Part shown: positions 49,491 through 60,928 of the stretch, in pieces
Layout of the letters: every line of letters begins with the position of its first letter
Position numbering within the stretch: the stretch's first letter is position 1
Assembly: GCA_038501195.1 (NCBI GenBank)
Contig: JBBPUQ010000010.1
Location: 885,501-949,500, forward strand
Direction: 5' to 3'
DNA length: 64,000 nt
Source: Nemania diffusa
Taxonomy: Eukaryota > Ascomycota > Sordariomycetes > Xylariales > Xylariaceae
Program-made: the position numbers and the translations under genes
The notes under the pieces: generated by a model
What the model saw: the letters and a program-made list of their open reading frames with translations, nothing else
Told to the model about the DNA's origin: nothing
The model's database searches: none

Positions 49491-50204
49491 CAAAGCCCTG
49501 CACCAACATCCTAGGCCAATAATGTACCTTCTCATGTCACCATACCATCCACACCCTCAGTAGTATCTACAAGTATATATGATATAATGTCTAGAACACA
49601 GTCCACAGCGAGAGAGATGGGCTTTGGGGGGAGAAGAAGTAGCTGACTAGTAGCATGGGTTGGTTGAATGTAGTAGTAAGAATTGAAATGAGCGATACAA
49701 GTCTTATCACTACGCAATCCCCTATGACATTCAGAACTGTGAAAGTAAAGATCTGTCACTGTAATTCGCCACGGCACAGCTAGATCTTTATTCGTAGAAT
49801 CGGGAAGTAGCCATATGACTTCTCGTGGGGCCAGATATAAGAACGAGCGGGTAGATTTCTGAACAGGTTACGTAGTTTCGGCTTGTAGTTATCTAATGTC
49901 CACTAGCGGAAATAATTAGGTGTAACTAATATATATTTTGCAGACCAAATGTAATATGCTATTGCTCAAAAACCAATCAATTTTATACTCCTTAGCAATG
50001 CAACCTTGTATGCAGATTATTTCCCGTTGTGCTTAGTATACATAGGTTCTATACATTAAGCAGTGGCGTGGATGGTACCATTAGGTGACAACAGGCTTCT
50101 CGACAAGCAAAGAAAACGGAAATCGCGTGAGATTTTGGGTTTGCCTTATTAAAGGGAGAATACATTGACAACATCGATAACTCATTCTTAGTAGCGGATT
50201 TTTA
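49491..50204. other. Convergent intergenic region
   Basis: Between the 3' ends of the formin (+) and the mannosidase (-) genes. It should hold both terminators; no other feature seen. Confidence 0.6.
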
Positions 50205-51918
50205 TTAGTTAAACAGAAGGTTCGTGAGCAATAGGCTGCCGATTAGTACAAAGGCGCTCACGCCGGTTTGGGCGCCAGCGTTCCCCGCGGTGCTAGAGGG
50301 GCTCGATGAGCTACCCGTAGGAGTAGTTGTGCTACTAGTCCCATTCCCGCTGCCAGTGCCAGAGCCTGAACTCTTAGCTACTGTCTCCGTTGGCAGCAGA
50401 CTGAGAAGCGCACTCAAAACACTCATCTGTAAGTCATGGAAGTTAGTGGTTGCGTTCTTGAGCAGTTGGTGGGGGTCATGTGATAGGATAGACAGTATGA
50501 TCCTATAGAAGATAGGTGTTGCGTGAAGAGTAGCTAAGGGGACAAGGACGTTTCATACCTGTTGGCCTGCGCCTATCTGGCCATTGGATTTCCCGGACCA
50601 CACAAGTCCACACATGCGATCATTATCACCACCGGTGCAGCTTGCCGCCGCCGCCGCAGCACTCGTCTTGAGTACTGGGAGAATTTTGTCTGCGGTATAT
50701 GGTGCCAACGTCATTGCTGAGGCCAAGCTGCGGTGAAGAAAGGATTTGAAGAAAGTCATGTCCGTGTTACAATTGGCGGGCTCGCAAGCGATTTCCTTGG
50801 CAACTCCAGATGGGAAGAAAACGTCGAGTGTTTGCTGAGTCAGGCCATCTAGAATAGTCTTCCACTTTTGATTACCTTGTGTCGAGTTGAACATTGCTGC
50901 AGCACTTTCCAAGGCCAGGGCTGCCGCGATTGAAGATTGAAGCTTGTTGACTACAGCAAGTTTGGTAAGCAGGGTATTGCGCGAGGATTGTATAAGCGAA
51001 TATATGAGGATTTGGAAGTTGAAAGAGAGGGGAAAAAAAAAAAACAAAGCCGTAGACAAACTCACTTTCATTGCAATTAATGGATTGGGCCCCGTCGAAT
51101 ACATCGAACTTGCTGTCGATCAATCCCGTGGTCTGTAGAAAGGAGAAGGTATCATCGACCGAATCCGCCTGGGTTTCATTATTCCCATCCTGTAGGCTCA
51201 AACGAGCAGCGAGATTCGCATAGGCTACGTTTGCAAGCGCTAGACTCTTCGGTCAATATCTAAGTTGAGAAGTCGTTGCGTCCTCACTTACTAGAGACGT
51301 AATTGTAACCGGTGTTAACTAAATAGATCTGCCACCTTAATCCACCCGCGCAAGACCCATTCTCAACGCGTCGGCTCTGGGTAGACAGCTCGTCGAGGAC
51401 GTTCTGCGCCAGTGTAGCATATGTTAGATTGTCTACTCCCGGCGCAGTAAAGTCCGTCTCAGCTGCAAGCAGAGCTGCCATTCCCCAGATAGCTTGGTCG
51501 TCATTGCCCTCGCTTGCCGTCCAATTTGGCGACAAGAAGTCGTTGTTGGGGCCGCGCTGCCACAGAAGACCTTGTGAGATCTTGTCGTCGTACTGAGTGT
51601 CTCCGGTGCGGCTTCTGTAGTCTAACATGGCAGTCCACAGTGCACCTCCGGTCCACTGGTAGTAGTCGCCGTCGGGTGGCGGGCCAGGTAGAAGGCCGGG
51701 GATCTCGCCCGTGTAGAAGCTCATGAGGTCCTCGGCGACGAGAGCCGCGGCTGCCTTGACGGAAGCTATGAGATTGTTAATACACGACTGATCTGGATGA
51801 TCCTCTAGAGGCTTAGTTAGCACTGACCTGTATCAGATACGTCCACCGTCAAGCCAGCCAAGACCCCTGTCGCAGACAGCAAGAGCCTAGCGAAAGAAAC
51901 AGAAGAAAACCTAGCCAT
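50205..51918 (-). CDS. DFG5: GPI-anchored GH76 endo-1,6-alpha-mannosidase (DFG5/DCW1)
   Basis: Five exons: 51841-51918, 51292-51787, 51066-51239, 50559-50950 and 50205-50426. The introns (53, 52, 115 and 132 bp) keep phase and give 453 residues. A signal peptide (MARFSSVSFARLLLSATGVLAG) is followed by GH76 motifs: DLMSFYTGE, YYQWTGGALWTAMLDY, the catalytic Asp pair in EGNDDQAIWG, CAGGLRWQI and ANLAARL. The end is a Ser/Thr-rich spacer, then a hydrophobic tail (VSAFVLIGSLLLTNLLFN) with small residues before it, a GPI-attachment signal. The family acts at the plasma membrane and wall, where it is thought to transfer GPI glycoproteins to wall glucan. The first intron could use other sites; this choice keeps phase and has a GCTAAC branch site. 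DFG5 and DCW1 paralogues cannot be told apart here. Confidence 0.9.
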
Positions 51919-52572
51919 CTTGGAATGCTATAGCGCAAGCGAGAGACACAAGATACGTAGCTAGTATGTAGAGAATAACGTGGTGGTCGAGCACCTAAAT
52001 CAAAGAGCAAAACATGTGGCGGTTATATTCCTTTTCAACCAAAGGAGCATGAAGGTCACGATCCCCGTGTCATTTCTCCATACGGCGCAGGAACTCAGTG
52101 ACAGGGGACTCTCTCTCATAAACGAGCCCCTGGTTCCTGGGCAGACCTGGGCTAAGCCCTGTAATGACGGCTGCCTAAACTTTTTACCTACCTACTTTCG
52201 ACGGACTAGGGTTGGAATCAGCATCCTCAATACCCACCTAGGTTAGTATTGTAAGACACTGAATCGCACTACCGATCCGAAATTGCTTCGGTACTCAGAC
52301 TAAGCGCCCGAAATAAGATGCAAAAATATGATGTATGCCTATACGTAGATATATGTGTTTACCAGCTATAGGTATCTTTTGATAATAACTCAATGTAGGG
52401 GGGTCCACCGCGCAGTACCAAAGGTACCCGGCCATCGGATTTACGACGTCATAGCTCGGAGCTACGATGCTTCTATTGATAAGTCGATACCTATATTTAG
52501 GTCGGTCGAGATCCCGCGCAATTCCTACAACCTTCAACATTCGGTACGGGCAAATTCCCCTGAAGCCAATTC
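51919..52572. promoter_or_regulatory. Divergent promoter region, DFG5 / AIM32
   Basis: 654 bp between the start codons of two divergent genes, so it must contain both promoters. No individual binding site is claimed. Confidence 0.6.
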
Positions 52573-53768
52573 GTGCCGCCTTCCACCAGAATGTCATTAC
52601 GACCCTTAGCCCAGGCCATGTCAAGGCCGAGGCCCAGTCCTAAACGAGTGCATCTCTTTTCTGTAGTGTCCACGCGCCCCAGATTCCTGAACACCGTCCC
52701 GCGATGCCCGTCTCCGACCTGCGACTGCGCGGATACCCCAGAGATGCCAGAAGGGCTTCCAATAGACTACGAGGGCAAATTGAACGGCTTAATATCGAAC
52801 TATGCAGAGCAAGTGTTTATCTGTACTGGGCGTAATGATTGGTCGTCGCGCATCGAGGAAGACAATAGCGGCGACAACCTGGCTGCCGACCTGAAGGAGT
52901 TGCTCGGCCGTGGCGGCATCTACAGCGATGTGAGTCTGCTGCTTCGCTAGCATATGCCGACATTGTCATAGGTGTCTCGTTATCCTTGCCCCAGAACCGG
53001 GCGCCGCCCACCTAGTTAGAGAGTGTAGCTGACGGTAAGTGTATCTCCTGTTAGCCCTTTCATAACATCTCCGTTCTCAACTCTTCTTTCCCGTCCTCTT
53101 TGTCCCGCCGACCGGAGATCCAGACTACATCTGCCTATCTGCTGCCGAGTTTCAAATACATCCCGTTTCTCCCGAGAGTATCTTTCGATTCTGTGCAAGC
53201 CTTAGTTAAAGGGTACCTACTACCGGAGAAGCTACATCCCATGAACGACGGCCTAGCTCAGATACACAAGGACCGGCTCCTCAGAAAAGAGGCTTATCGA
53301 CATGTGCTGCACGGCGTTCGCGACGTAGAGGATGTGTTAGTTCTGATATGCGGACATGGCGGGAGAGATATGCGGTGCGGGGTCATGGGTCCTGTGCTCC
53401 AGGCCGAATTCGAGAGACAGTTACCGCAGGCTGGAGTGGAGGTCCTTCACGGCCCACTCATCGATGAAAGCGTCTCTGCGCCGGCCCTATCCGGCACGGG
53501 GGGAGAACAGCCACGTACGGCGCGTGTAGGCCTCATCAGCCACATTGGCGGGCATAAGTTTGCCGGGAACATCATCATCTATCTACCGCCGAGGTTCCAG
53601 AACACCGCGGGCAACCCCCACCCACTAGCTGGCCATGGGATCTGGTATGGGCGGATTGAGCCCAAGCATGTCGAGGGGGTCGTTCAAGAAACTGTCATTA
53701 AAGGAAACGTGGTCACAGACCACTTCCGAGGAGGCATCAAACAAAACGGGGACATCATTCGGTTATAG
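52573..53768 (+). CDS. AIM32: AIM32/Apd1-type thioredoxin-like [2Fe-2S] protein
   Basis: Exons 52573-52929 and 53055-53768, intron 125 bp (GTGAGT...TGTTAG), phase 0, giving 356 residues. The basic, serine-rich start (MSLRPLAQAMSRPRPSPKRV) is a likely mitochondrial targeting peptide; Met7 is an equally good start. Then come CPSPTCDCADTPEMPEGLPI and, in exon 2, VLICGHGGRDMRCGVMGP (C218, C227), LISHIGGHKFAGN (H282, H286) and GIWYGRIEPKHVEGVV. The C-x8-C plus H-x3-H set is the bis-histidinyl, non-Rieske [2Fe-2S] site known for Apd1 and Aim32. The yeast protein is linked to mitochondrial redox quality control. All four ligands are present, so it should be functional. Confidence 0.9.
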
Positions 53769-54554
53769 CCCTTAAACAAACTGGTTCTAGGAAGTAAAAA
53801 CACACAGCAACTACCCTAGCACCTAGCCTCACTAACCTATAAGGTCCCAGCGACTCAAAGCTTTGCCCAACGGCCCTAAAGCTGGTAATTACAATCGTAC
53901 TGCAATTTATAAAAGTTGCAGTTGGCTACCTGCTAGCCCAGCAAGTTTAGCATAATAAACTTTTATTTTATTAGCTTGCATACCTCTTATTAAGCAATAG
54001 CAGTACTTTTCTGTGTTTTATTAGCAGACAAGCTGCTACTACTTCGATCTTTTCATAATGAGTTTATTTATTTATTTAAAACAGCAAAATTTTTAAAAGT
54101 GTTAAACTAGCAAAAATAAACTAAACATCTCTGAAGCTGTTGGCTAATACGGTGCTACTCTATACACAGATAAGTATGCAGAAACTTCTTTTACAAACTT
54201 GCACAACTAGTCTACGGCTTGAAACCGCAGTCTAGGCAAGCCGGAAGCATAAAATCGAAAACGTCACAACTTCAGAAAATCAGGCAATCTACTTACTTCT
54301 TATTCGCTCCTTGTACGCTAATCATACTGTCAGATTTACCACTGCACCAAAAGACTGGTCTGACCGGTCAATTAATGGCTTATTTTATTTATTCAACACA
54401 TACGCCACTCTATTCGGGGGTCAGAGGTCAGGGTAGCCAATCAGACTAGGGGGTAGAATTCCTAATCGTACGCCTCCAGGCTAGGCGTAGGGCCCAAATC
54501 CAACACCCATTCCTCCTTCTTAACATAACCATTCGCATTACCACAACTGGCATA
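53769..54554. other. Intergenic with an AT-rich, RIP-like patch at 53890-54125
   Basis: The middle 240 bp is clearly richer in A/T than its surroundings (runs such as TTTATTTATTTATTTAAAAC, several TTAGCA motifs) and looks like a fragment of a mutated repeat. No terminal repeats or target-site duplication could be found. The rest shows nothing coding. Confidence 0.45.
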
Positions 54555-55501
54555 ATGAATCCATACGAATCTGACCCTGACAAAATTCCTGAAGACGATC
54601 TGTACGCGGATGTCCCTTTATATGGCAGATACTTTCCCCGCCCCACCGACTTCAAACCTGATGCGAAGCATATCAACAGCACGACGCCAGAGTCCCTCAA
54701 TTACTGGTCCACGGTGCTTGCACAATGCACGGAACTCAACAGGATCTATGAAAATGATGAAGGAGGGCGCGATGTCTTTGCGCTTGGAAGCGTAATCATC
54801 AAGTCGAGTCACTTGAAGGTAACTCCCGACGGCCGGCGATCTTACCGCGACTACTCATACGCCGATGCAAACGAAGTGGAGGCCATTCGCCTTGCAAAAA
54901 GGGTGTTAGATGACATCAAAGTTCCCCGAATCTATTTTGCTGCTAAGGTATGTTCGACTGCGCTCTTCAATTACGTACTCAACTAATCTATCCCTAATGG
55001 TTTTGCCGACAGATCAACGGACGGGATGTATTTGTACAAGAGAGAATTCCCGGTGTCGGCTTAAACATAGCCTGGCAGTACATCACACAGCCTCAGAAAG
55101 CTTCGTTCAAGGAACAAGCACGTCAAATGCTACAGAAGCTGCGCACGGTTACTCCTCCAAGTGACATCAGCTGCCCATCCTACATCATTTCGGATCCGGA
55201 CCCTGTACATCATCGTGGTATACAACAAGCTGAGAAAGACATCATTGTTGCGGATACCGAGAAAGATCCCGATCTTAGCTTTATGCATAATGATGTTTCG
55301 CGGTCAAACTGCATTGTCGATAATGACAAGATCGTTGGGCTTGTCGATTGGGAAATGGCTGGGTTTTTTGGCTGGAAAATTGCGGCAAGTATTCACGTTC
55401 GAATTCGATCTCCGAGGCGTGAGAACTATGCTTCGCAGAATCTGCCTGAGGCATTCCTGGACGACATCCTCTTCTGGAATGACTTATATGATGTGGAATA
55501 A
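54555..55501 (+). CDS. APH/choline-kinase-like phosphotransferase
   Basis: Exons 54555-54947 and 55013-55501, 65-bp intron (GTATGT...CGACAG), phase 0, giving 293 residues. The core of the aminoglycoside phosphotransferase-like fold is present: ALGSVIIKSS (strands with the ATP-binding Lys), VFVQERIPGVGL (hinge), then the Brenner motif FMHNDVSRSN (His-Asn-Asp-x4-Asn catalytic loop) and VGLVDWEMAGFF (metal-binding Asp). All key residues are kept, so it is probably active. Fungi have many such paralogues and their substrates are mostly unknown. The end, IRSPRRENYASQNLPEAFLDDILFWNDLY, is the usual tail of this fungal subfamily. Confidence 0.85.
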
Positions 55502-55949
55502 TTATGCCTAAGAAATCCAGTACCTCATTTTCTCTTGACTTATGTTAAGGAAACCGAATCAAGCTCTGGAATAATTCCAAAGACGGAAGGACAGCAAATG
55601 TAAGCAGAATGAATACAGTTCATTATTAGCCAAGTTTGGACTAGATACTACGTTAATTACTCCCGTCTCTTTAACATCATACATAACACGCCACGGGCAC
55701 TTTAATTGGCTGGAGCCTCTGATTTAAATCCCCAGAAATGATGCGGGGTTTGGTTCCTGTATGGCTAGATATCACGTCAGCGATAATAGTAGCTATTCAT
55801 CTATTATAAGATAAAGAAGTGAAAAGGTATCACGACGCTTGTTACGCAAAACTCCCTCCTGGAAAGAGTATTTGATGCATGTTGGCTCACACTAATAAGA
55901 AGCTATTGTACCTAAAATAGCTTCAACTCGCAGGTTCTCAATTCGCAAA
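55502..55949. other. Intergenic, promoter side of the HET gene
   Basis: 448 bp, nothing coding seen. It holds the terminator of the phosphotransferase gene and the promoter of the HET gene. Confidence 0.55.
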
Positions 55950-58140
55950 ATGGCCCATACTGTTACAACTCCGCGACAATTATGTAGCTATTGTGAAAAA
56001 ATCCCCCTCAATATTAGGCATGTCAGGGAGGCTGAGGCTCGAGCTGAAACCAGTAGCGAGTTGACCGAATGGGATCTAGGTACACTTGGAAGGATTTGGA
56101 AGAGTAATTGTAAACTCTGCCGCTTCATTAGGTCCATATTTTACGAAGACGAAAGAACAAATGGGATGCCTGGGCGCCGCTGGGGAAACCCCAATACCCA
56201 GCTTTCTCTTAAATGGACGAAAGGGGATATTGGCCCAAATTGCTTCGTTGTCGGCCAAAAGCTTCACTCCGTCTACGGAAGAAGCCACATACAGATATAC
56301 TACGTGCAAAACTCAGAAACGGACTATCGTGTTGACACAACATTCTGTTTGACGCCAAACATCAGCCAAACCATCGACTTTAGACGGATAAGGAGATGGA
56401 TTAACGGGTGTAAGGCTAAACATGTTGGACCTTGTAAAAGGGTTCCAGTTACGGCTCATTACAGAAAGCTTGTACAGGATTCATATCCTGAACTCAATGT
56501 TCTGCGCCTCATAGACGTCCGCAGCATGCGCGTCGTCGAAACTAATATCGTCTACCCATATCTTGCACTTAGTTACGTTTGGGGGTCCGCCGTCAATTTA
56601 CGCCTCACGACTTCCAACAAGGCCGACTTCATCCAGCCAGGGGCTTTACGACGACACCGGTCCTTGATTCCTCGCACAATTGATGATGCAATAGTCCTGA
56701 CGCAGAGAATTGGCGAGAGGTACCTCTGGTGCGATGCGCTGTGTCTCCTTCAGGACGATCCCGAAGACGTAAACCGGGGCGTCAAGACGATGGATTTGAT
56801 CTACGAAAATGCTGAATTGACAATTGTGGCCGCCTGTGGTCATGATGCCGATGCTGGCCTTCCTGGTGTACACGAAGGTACCCGGCTTGGACCGGCTTTT
56901 AGTGGCGAGATCATACCTGGCGTGGAACTTGGTGGTTATATGACGCTTGACCAGCGAATGAGACGTTCTATGTACAGCTCAAGAGGCTGGACGTAAGTGC
57001 ACCTTCTTTTGAGTTTCTAAGCACGACTACTAAATGACTGACTAGAGAGTACCTAGGTTTCAAGAGGAGCTCCTATCAACGCGGAGCCTGTTTTTTGTAG
57101 ATGAGCTAGTCTATTTTCGATGCCGCTCGACTACGCTATTCGAATTCTTCGACGCTGCATTGGACAGTCGTATAACTGAAGAAAACATAAGTAGTGACCC
57201 AACCTCATTGTTGCCGGGCGCTATGCAGCTAGATTATCCGTTGTTTGATTTTCAGACATTTCTCATTTGCTACACCCGACGGTCGCTTGCCAACCAAGAG
57301 GATGCCTTAAACGCAATGGGAGGCTTCATCCAAAGAGTATCGAGGACAATGAAGTGTAGATTCATTGAGGGTTTGCCTGCAGCGATTTTCGACCTTTTTA
57401 TCCTATTTAGGAACCGATCCGTATCGCTACGCAGAAGACATGGCTTTCCTAGCTATTCATGGGCCGGTTGGAAAGGGGGGGTTGACTTTGAGCATGTGGA
57501 TGATGTAAATAGATGGCTTGATACAAGCACCTGGATTGTATGGTATACGAGAAGTGCTCGCGGCACGCTAGATCTAGTCTGGGATATTCCTGCTAACGAG
57601 GATTTCCCTTATGATGACAGCGAGTGTGTTGGCTATCGAAGGAGGGGGGAATTTCAATCGCCCATGACCCTGCCTTTTGACACAAGCCGCACACAGCCAA
57701 CAGACGGCCTACACAGTGCTATGCCAGCTTTAAACTACCCAGTCTTACAGTTTTGGACACTATCGGCCTTTTTCAATATCCGAGTAGCTAATAACGTCGA
57801 AAATCTCGCGTTCATTATCGACAGGTTCGGCACTACATGCGGTGCTCTATATCTCGACGATCGAGAGGGGTCGACCTTCTTTGGATCAGCTGGACCGTAC
57901 GAGTTGATAGCGGTTTCAGGAAGTAGTGAGTCTGAGCTGGCCTTCTGGGTCGACCGTATGACCAGCTCGTTACCTGAATTCCAGGAACTCTTTGACAGCG
58001 AATGCTATTACAATGTGATGGTTTTAATGTGGTCCGACGGCCTAGCAGAACGACGTGGGATCGGGTTTGCTCGGCAGGAGGACTTTATCACGAAAAGCTT
58101 GCTACCTGGCGTCCATTGGAAGGAGATCGTTCTAGGTTAG
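55950..58140 (+). CDS. HET-domain (heterokaryon incompatibility) protein
   Basis: Exons 55950-56992 and 57057-58140 with a 64-bp intron (GTAAGT...ACCTAG), phases agree, giving 708 residues. An N-terminal LCSYC (C12, C15) and CKLC pair looks like the Cys-rich head common in these proteins. The HET domain follows: LRLIDVRSMRVVE, YLALSYVWGS (about 203-212), RTIDDAIVLTQRIGERYLWCDALCLLQDDPEDV and YENAELTIVAACG; then SSRGWTFQEELLSTRSLFFV, the usual RGWTxQE box split by the intron. The usual WIDALCIxQ here reads WCDALCLLQ. In the family, HET domains trigger cell death after fusion of unlike hyphae and are TIR-like; whether this copy acts so is unknown. The C-terminal 300 residues are unassigned. Confidence 0.9.
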
Positions 58141-58521
58141 GTTGAGTTATGTCGGAGGTCTTCTGAATAGGAAACCTGACGTTAAGTTTTCGGAGATTAA
58201 GGCACGACACGAGGAGGATAGAATGAAATCCTTAAGAATTTATAAAACTCATTTCCGAATTAAATCGTGAAACTTCCGTATACAGTCTACAGATTGAGTA
58301 ACAATCATTGCAAGCCAGCGCTCTTGTAGGGCGAGTGATTGCTATGAGCTCGATGGATTGGGTTTAGTGTTACCTGTTACGCGTGAAGATCTGATTAGTA
58401 AGACGCGACTGTCAGCTGTACAAGGAAGTGACAGCTGAGAATCACCTGGTCGCCATTGGAAATTTCACCTTGCATGTGCAAGCGTGGATGCATTTTCACT
58501 CGACTGAATCAATTGATCTGA
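58141..58521. other. Intergenic, promoter side of the CYC2-like gene
   Basis: 381 bp, no ORF of note and no distinct motif recognised. Confidence 0.55.
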
Positions 58522-60198
58522 ATGCACAGAAATGCAATGAGATGGCTCGGCCGATTGAGGTGGCCCGCACAGGGCACTCAACCGTTCTTCACTCAAAGCA
58601 ATAGGAACATATTGTTTGGGCGGTTACATATTAAGCCCGAACTCTCTAGTAAACATGTGCAAGTTTCACCTCTAAACCGTGGTTTTCAGACGAAAGCAAC
58701 GTCTGGATCTGCACCACTGAGTGCCACTCAACCCTCCGCTTCTTTTCAGGCACAGACTGTACGTCCACAAGGCCCGCGATGGATACTTCTAGCTCTGGTA
58801 TTCGCCGCCTCGGCTGGTACCGCATATCTGTACCGGCGACAATATGCGTCTCCGGATGACGATGTCATTAACATGTCGACGTTCAGCCCCTTCATAATCA
58901 CAGATCGAGAGCAGGTGTCCCCCACAGCTTTCATCATTGCCCTTCGCCCCAGCGCGTGGGTAGATCTCGCAGGGCTTGAATCTGGATACGGAGAAGAATA
59001 CGGCACGGCAGGATTTTCCTCAAAACGTATCCAAGAGGCGTGGCGTCATGGCCTCTGGTCTGTCGAGATCAAGCAGCCCCAGTTGCAAATAGCAAGGCAT
59101 TACACACCTTTGCCGCCCTTGTCGTCTTCGGCTACCCCGACCAGCTCGCTATCCCTCGAAGAAAAGCCCTCCTTGGAGAATGTGGATGAGGTAGACGCTC
59201 TACAAGGTTATAGGACAGAGCGAAGCCATAAGAAACAAGGTGAGCAGCCTGACCTCCGTATTCTCATACGCAGAATGGACGGTGGCGAAATGTCAAACTA
59301 CCTCTCGAGACAGCGTGTCGGCGATACTGTTTGGTTGCGTGGTCCTCACCTGGGTTTCGATATTCCCCGTAGATTAGGTCTGGGTAGTGTTTATGATGGC
59401 GATACCGAAGTCATCCGTGCTGGGGGCCAAAGAGGTGTAGTCTTCCTAGCTGGCGGTACGGGTATCGCACCGGCGCTGCAGGTTGCACATAAGCTTTTAG
59501 ACGGTAATGCCTCTGGTGATAGTGGAAAGAACCTGCCGCGCATATCGATTTTCTGGGCCAATCGCTGGGGTGCTGATGCGCTCGGTCGGGAAGGGCCCCC
59601 TTCACCCCCAAGAAATCCCAACAGCTGGTTCAGCCTCTGGGGCCGAGCGGGAGGCAATTCTAGTGCAGAGATGCGAGACAACCAAAAGCCACGTGACGCG
59701 AGGGCGGCCTCCTCCCTGGCACTTCAGATCCAAGATTTACAGCGGCGTCATTCGTCGCGCTTCGAGATATCGTATTTCGTAGACAGCGAAGGATCCTTCA
59801 TCAAGGCACATGATCTTAAAGCCACACTTTCCTCGGCAGATTTATCCGGCGCAAAAGGGCCATCTTCATATTCTACCAGTGCAAATAAAAGCTGCACGTG
59901 GCACTCCGCAAGAGCCGTTGAGCTTCTACCGGATGACAACGATGCTGCGCGTTCTGCTTCTTTGGATCCTGCCTGCGCTTGTACCTGCACTCCTGAAGCA
60001 GGAAGACAAGCAGTTATAGCGCGCCCTGGCGTGAATCTTATGTGTGTGTCTGGTCCGGACGGATTCATAAGGGCATATACGGGCGCAAAACGATGGCACG
60101 ACGGTAACGAAATGCAGGGCGCTGTCCGCGGCCTATTAGGTACAATACAGAGGGACAACACGATGAAATGGGACGAGTGGTTGGTATTGAAGTTGTAA
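58522..60198 (+). CDS. CYC2: CYC2-like mitochondrial FAD-dependent oxidoreductase
   Basis: Intronless ORF of 558 residues. The Arg-rich start (MHRNAMRWLGRLRW) is a likely mitochondrial presequence, followed by one membrane helix at about 87-104 (WILLALVFAASAGTAYLY), placing the enzyme in the inner membrane. The ferredoxin-reductase fold has the FAD motif RHYT (192-195), GGEMSNYL (254-261), the nucleotide loop AGGTGIAPALQ (310-320) and the end motif VSGPDGFI (509-516). In yeast, Cyc2 supports haem attachment to cytochrome c by reducing haem. The domain carries long low-complexity inserts (about 200-240, 355-390 and 430-490, the last with CACTCT), which is usual for filamentous-fungal versions. 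A cytochrome b5 reductase is the main alternative. Confidence 0.8.
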   Translation: MHRNAMRWLGRLRWPAQGTQPFFTQSNRNILFGRLHIKPELSSKHVQVSPLNRGFQTKATSGSAPLSATQPSASFQAQTVRPQGPRWILLALVFAASAGTAYLYRRQYASPDDDVINMSTFSPFIITDREQVSPTAFIIALRPSAWVDLAGLESGYGEEYGTAGFSSKRIQEAWRHGLWSVEIKQPQLQIARHYTPLPPLSSSATPTSSLSLEEKPSLENVDEVDALQGYRTERSHKKQGEQPDLRILIRRMDGGEMSNYLSRQRVGDTVWLRGPHLGFDIPRRLGLGSVYDGDTEVIRAGGQRGVVFLAGGTGIAPALQVAHKLLDGNASGDSGKNLPRISIFWANRWGADALGREGPPSPPRNPNSWFSLWGRAGGNSSAEMRDNQKPRDARAASSLALQIQDLQRRHSSRFEISYFVDSEGSFIKAHDLKATLSSADLSGAKGPSSYSTSANKSCTWHSARAVELLPDDNDAARSASLDPACACTCTPEAGRQAVIARPGVNLMCVSGPDGFIRAYTGAKRWHDGNEMQGAVRGLLGTIQRDNTMKWDEWLVLKL

Positions 60199-60495
60199 CA
60201 CGTGTACAACCCATAAGGATACGCAATTAAGCATATTTCAAGATTGCCAGCATACATTTCTCTTTCGCAAACTTTCCGACAAGAATATTCTTAAACAAGC
60301 GAGCCTAGTCTGTTACTTTCAACTCCGATACGCAGAACTGTTGAGAAGTTATATAATTCTCTTCTATGTATTCTGTAGGTGCAAGTATGGGGTATATAGG
60401 GACCAGCCCATGGTTCTAGTTTGCAACCACCCAAGAAAAATATTGATCATCTCATCGGTGAAAAAAGCCCCTCGCCAGCCAAAGCATTTCCATAT

Positions 60496-60928
60496 CTAAT
60501 ACAGGCCTATGCAGATATCACCACGGACTCTGGCAGTTAGGTGTACCTCAGCCTCCAAATCTAGCTTAATACCGACTAGCAGGGCAGCTGCCTTCTGGTT
60601 GCCATTCTCATCGGTGGCGCCCCTGAGAAGCTGGCCTGTACGGGAATGAGATGTCAGAATAAATGCTCGATTATAATCTCGTATGAGGGTCACCAGGGAC
60701 TTACCGGCTGGTTGAGACAGACCAGATGAGGTGGGTAGCTGCGGTAGAGCTTGCGTGAGCGAGTTCTGTGCACGACGGCCCCCTCGGGCTTGCCCGTCAG
60801 AGTCAGAGTCGCTGTTATAGACGTTGTTCTTCATGGGGACGGTTGTGGGACTGCAGTCTGAACGTTAGAGCTGGGGTCCTGAAGACGTGGGAATTGAAGG
60901 TTGCTACTCACGCAGTCTGAGAAGCCAT
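60496..60928 (-). CDS. Small conserved fungal protein of 100 residues
   Basis: Three exons: 60912-60928, 60705-60850 and 60496-60635. The introns are 61 bp (GTGAGT...CTGCAG) and 69 bp (GTAAGT...TACAG), in phase. The protein begins MASQTAPTTVPMKNNVYNSD, has a DSDSDGQARGGRRAQ linker and ends with a compact part: LRGATDENGNQKAAALLVGI followed by KLDLEAEVHLTARVRGDICI. The last part alternates hydrophobic and polar residues, suggesting a beta-sandwich or amphipathic strand pair. I recognise the style of a filamentous-fungal protein without known function. It faces the CYC2-like gene tail to tail. Confidence 0.75.

Noticed and set aside
52930..53054. Short frame reading through the AIM32 intron
   Set aside because: It ends at a stop within a few codons, while splicing to 53055 yields the conserved PFHNISVLNSSFP.
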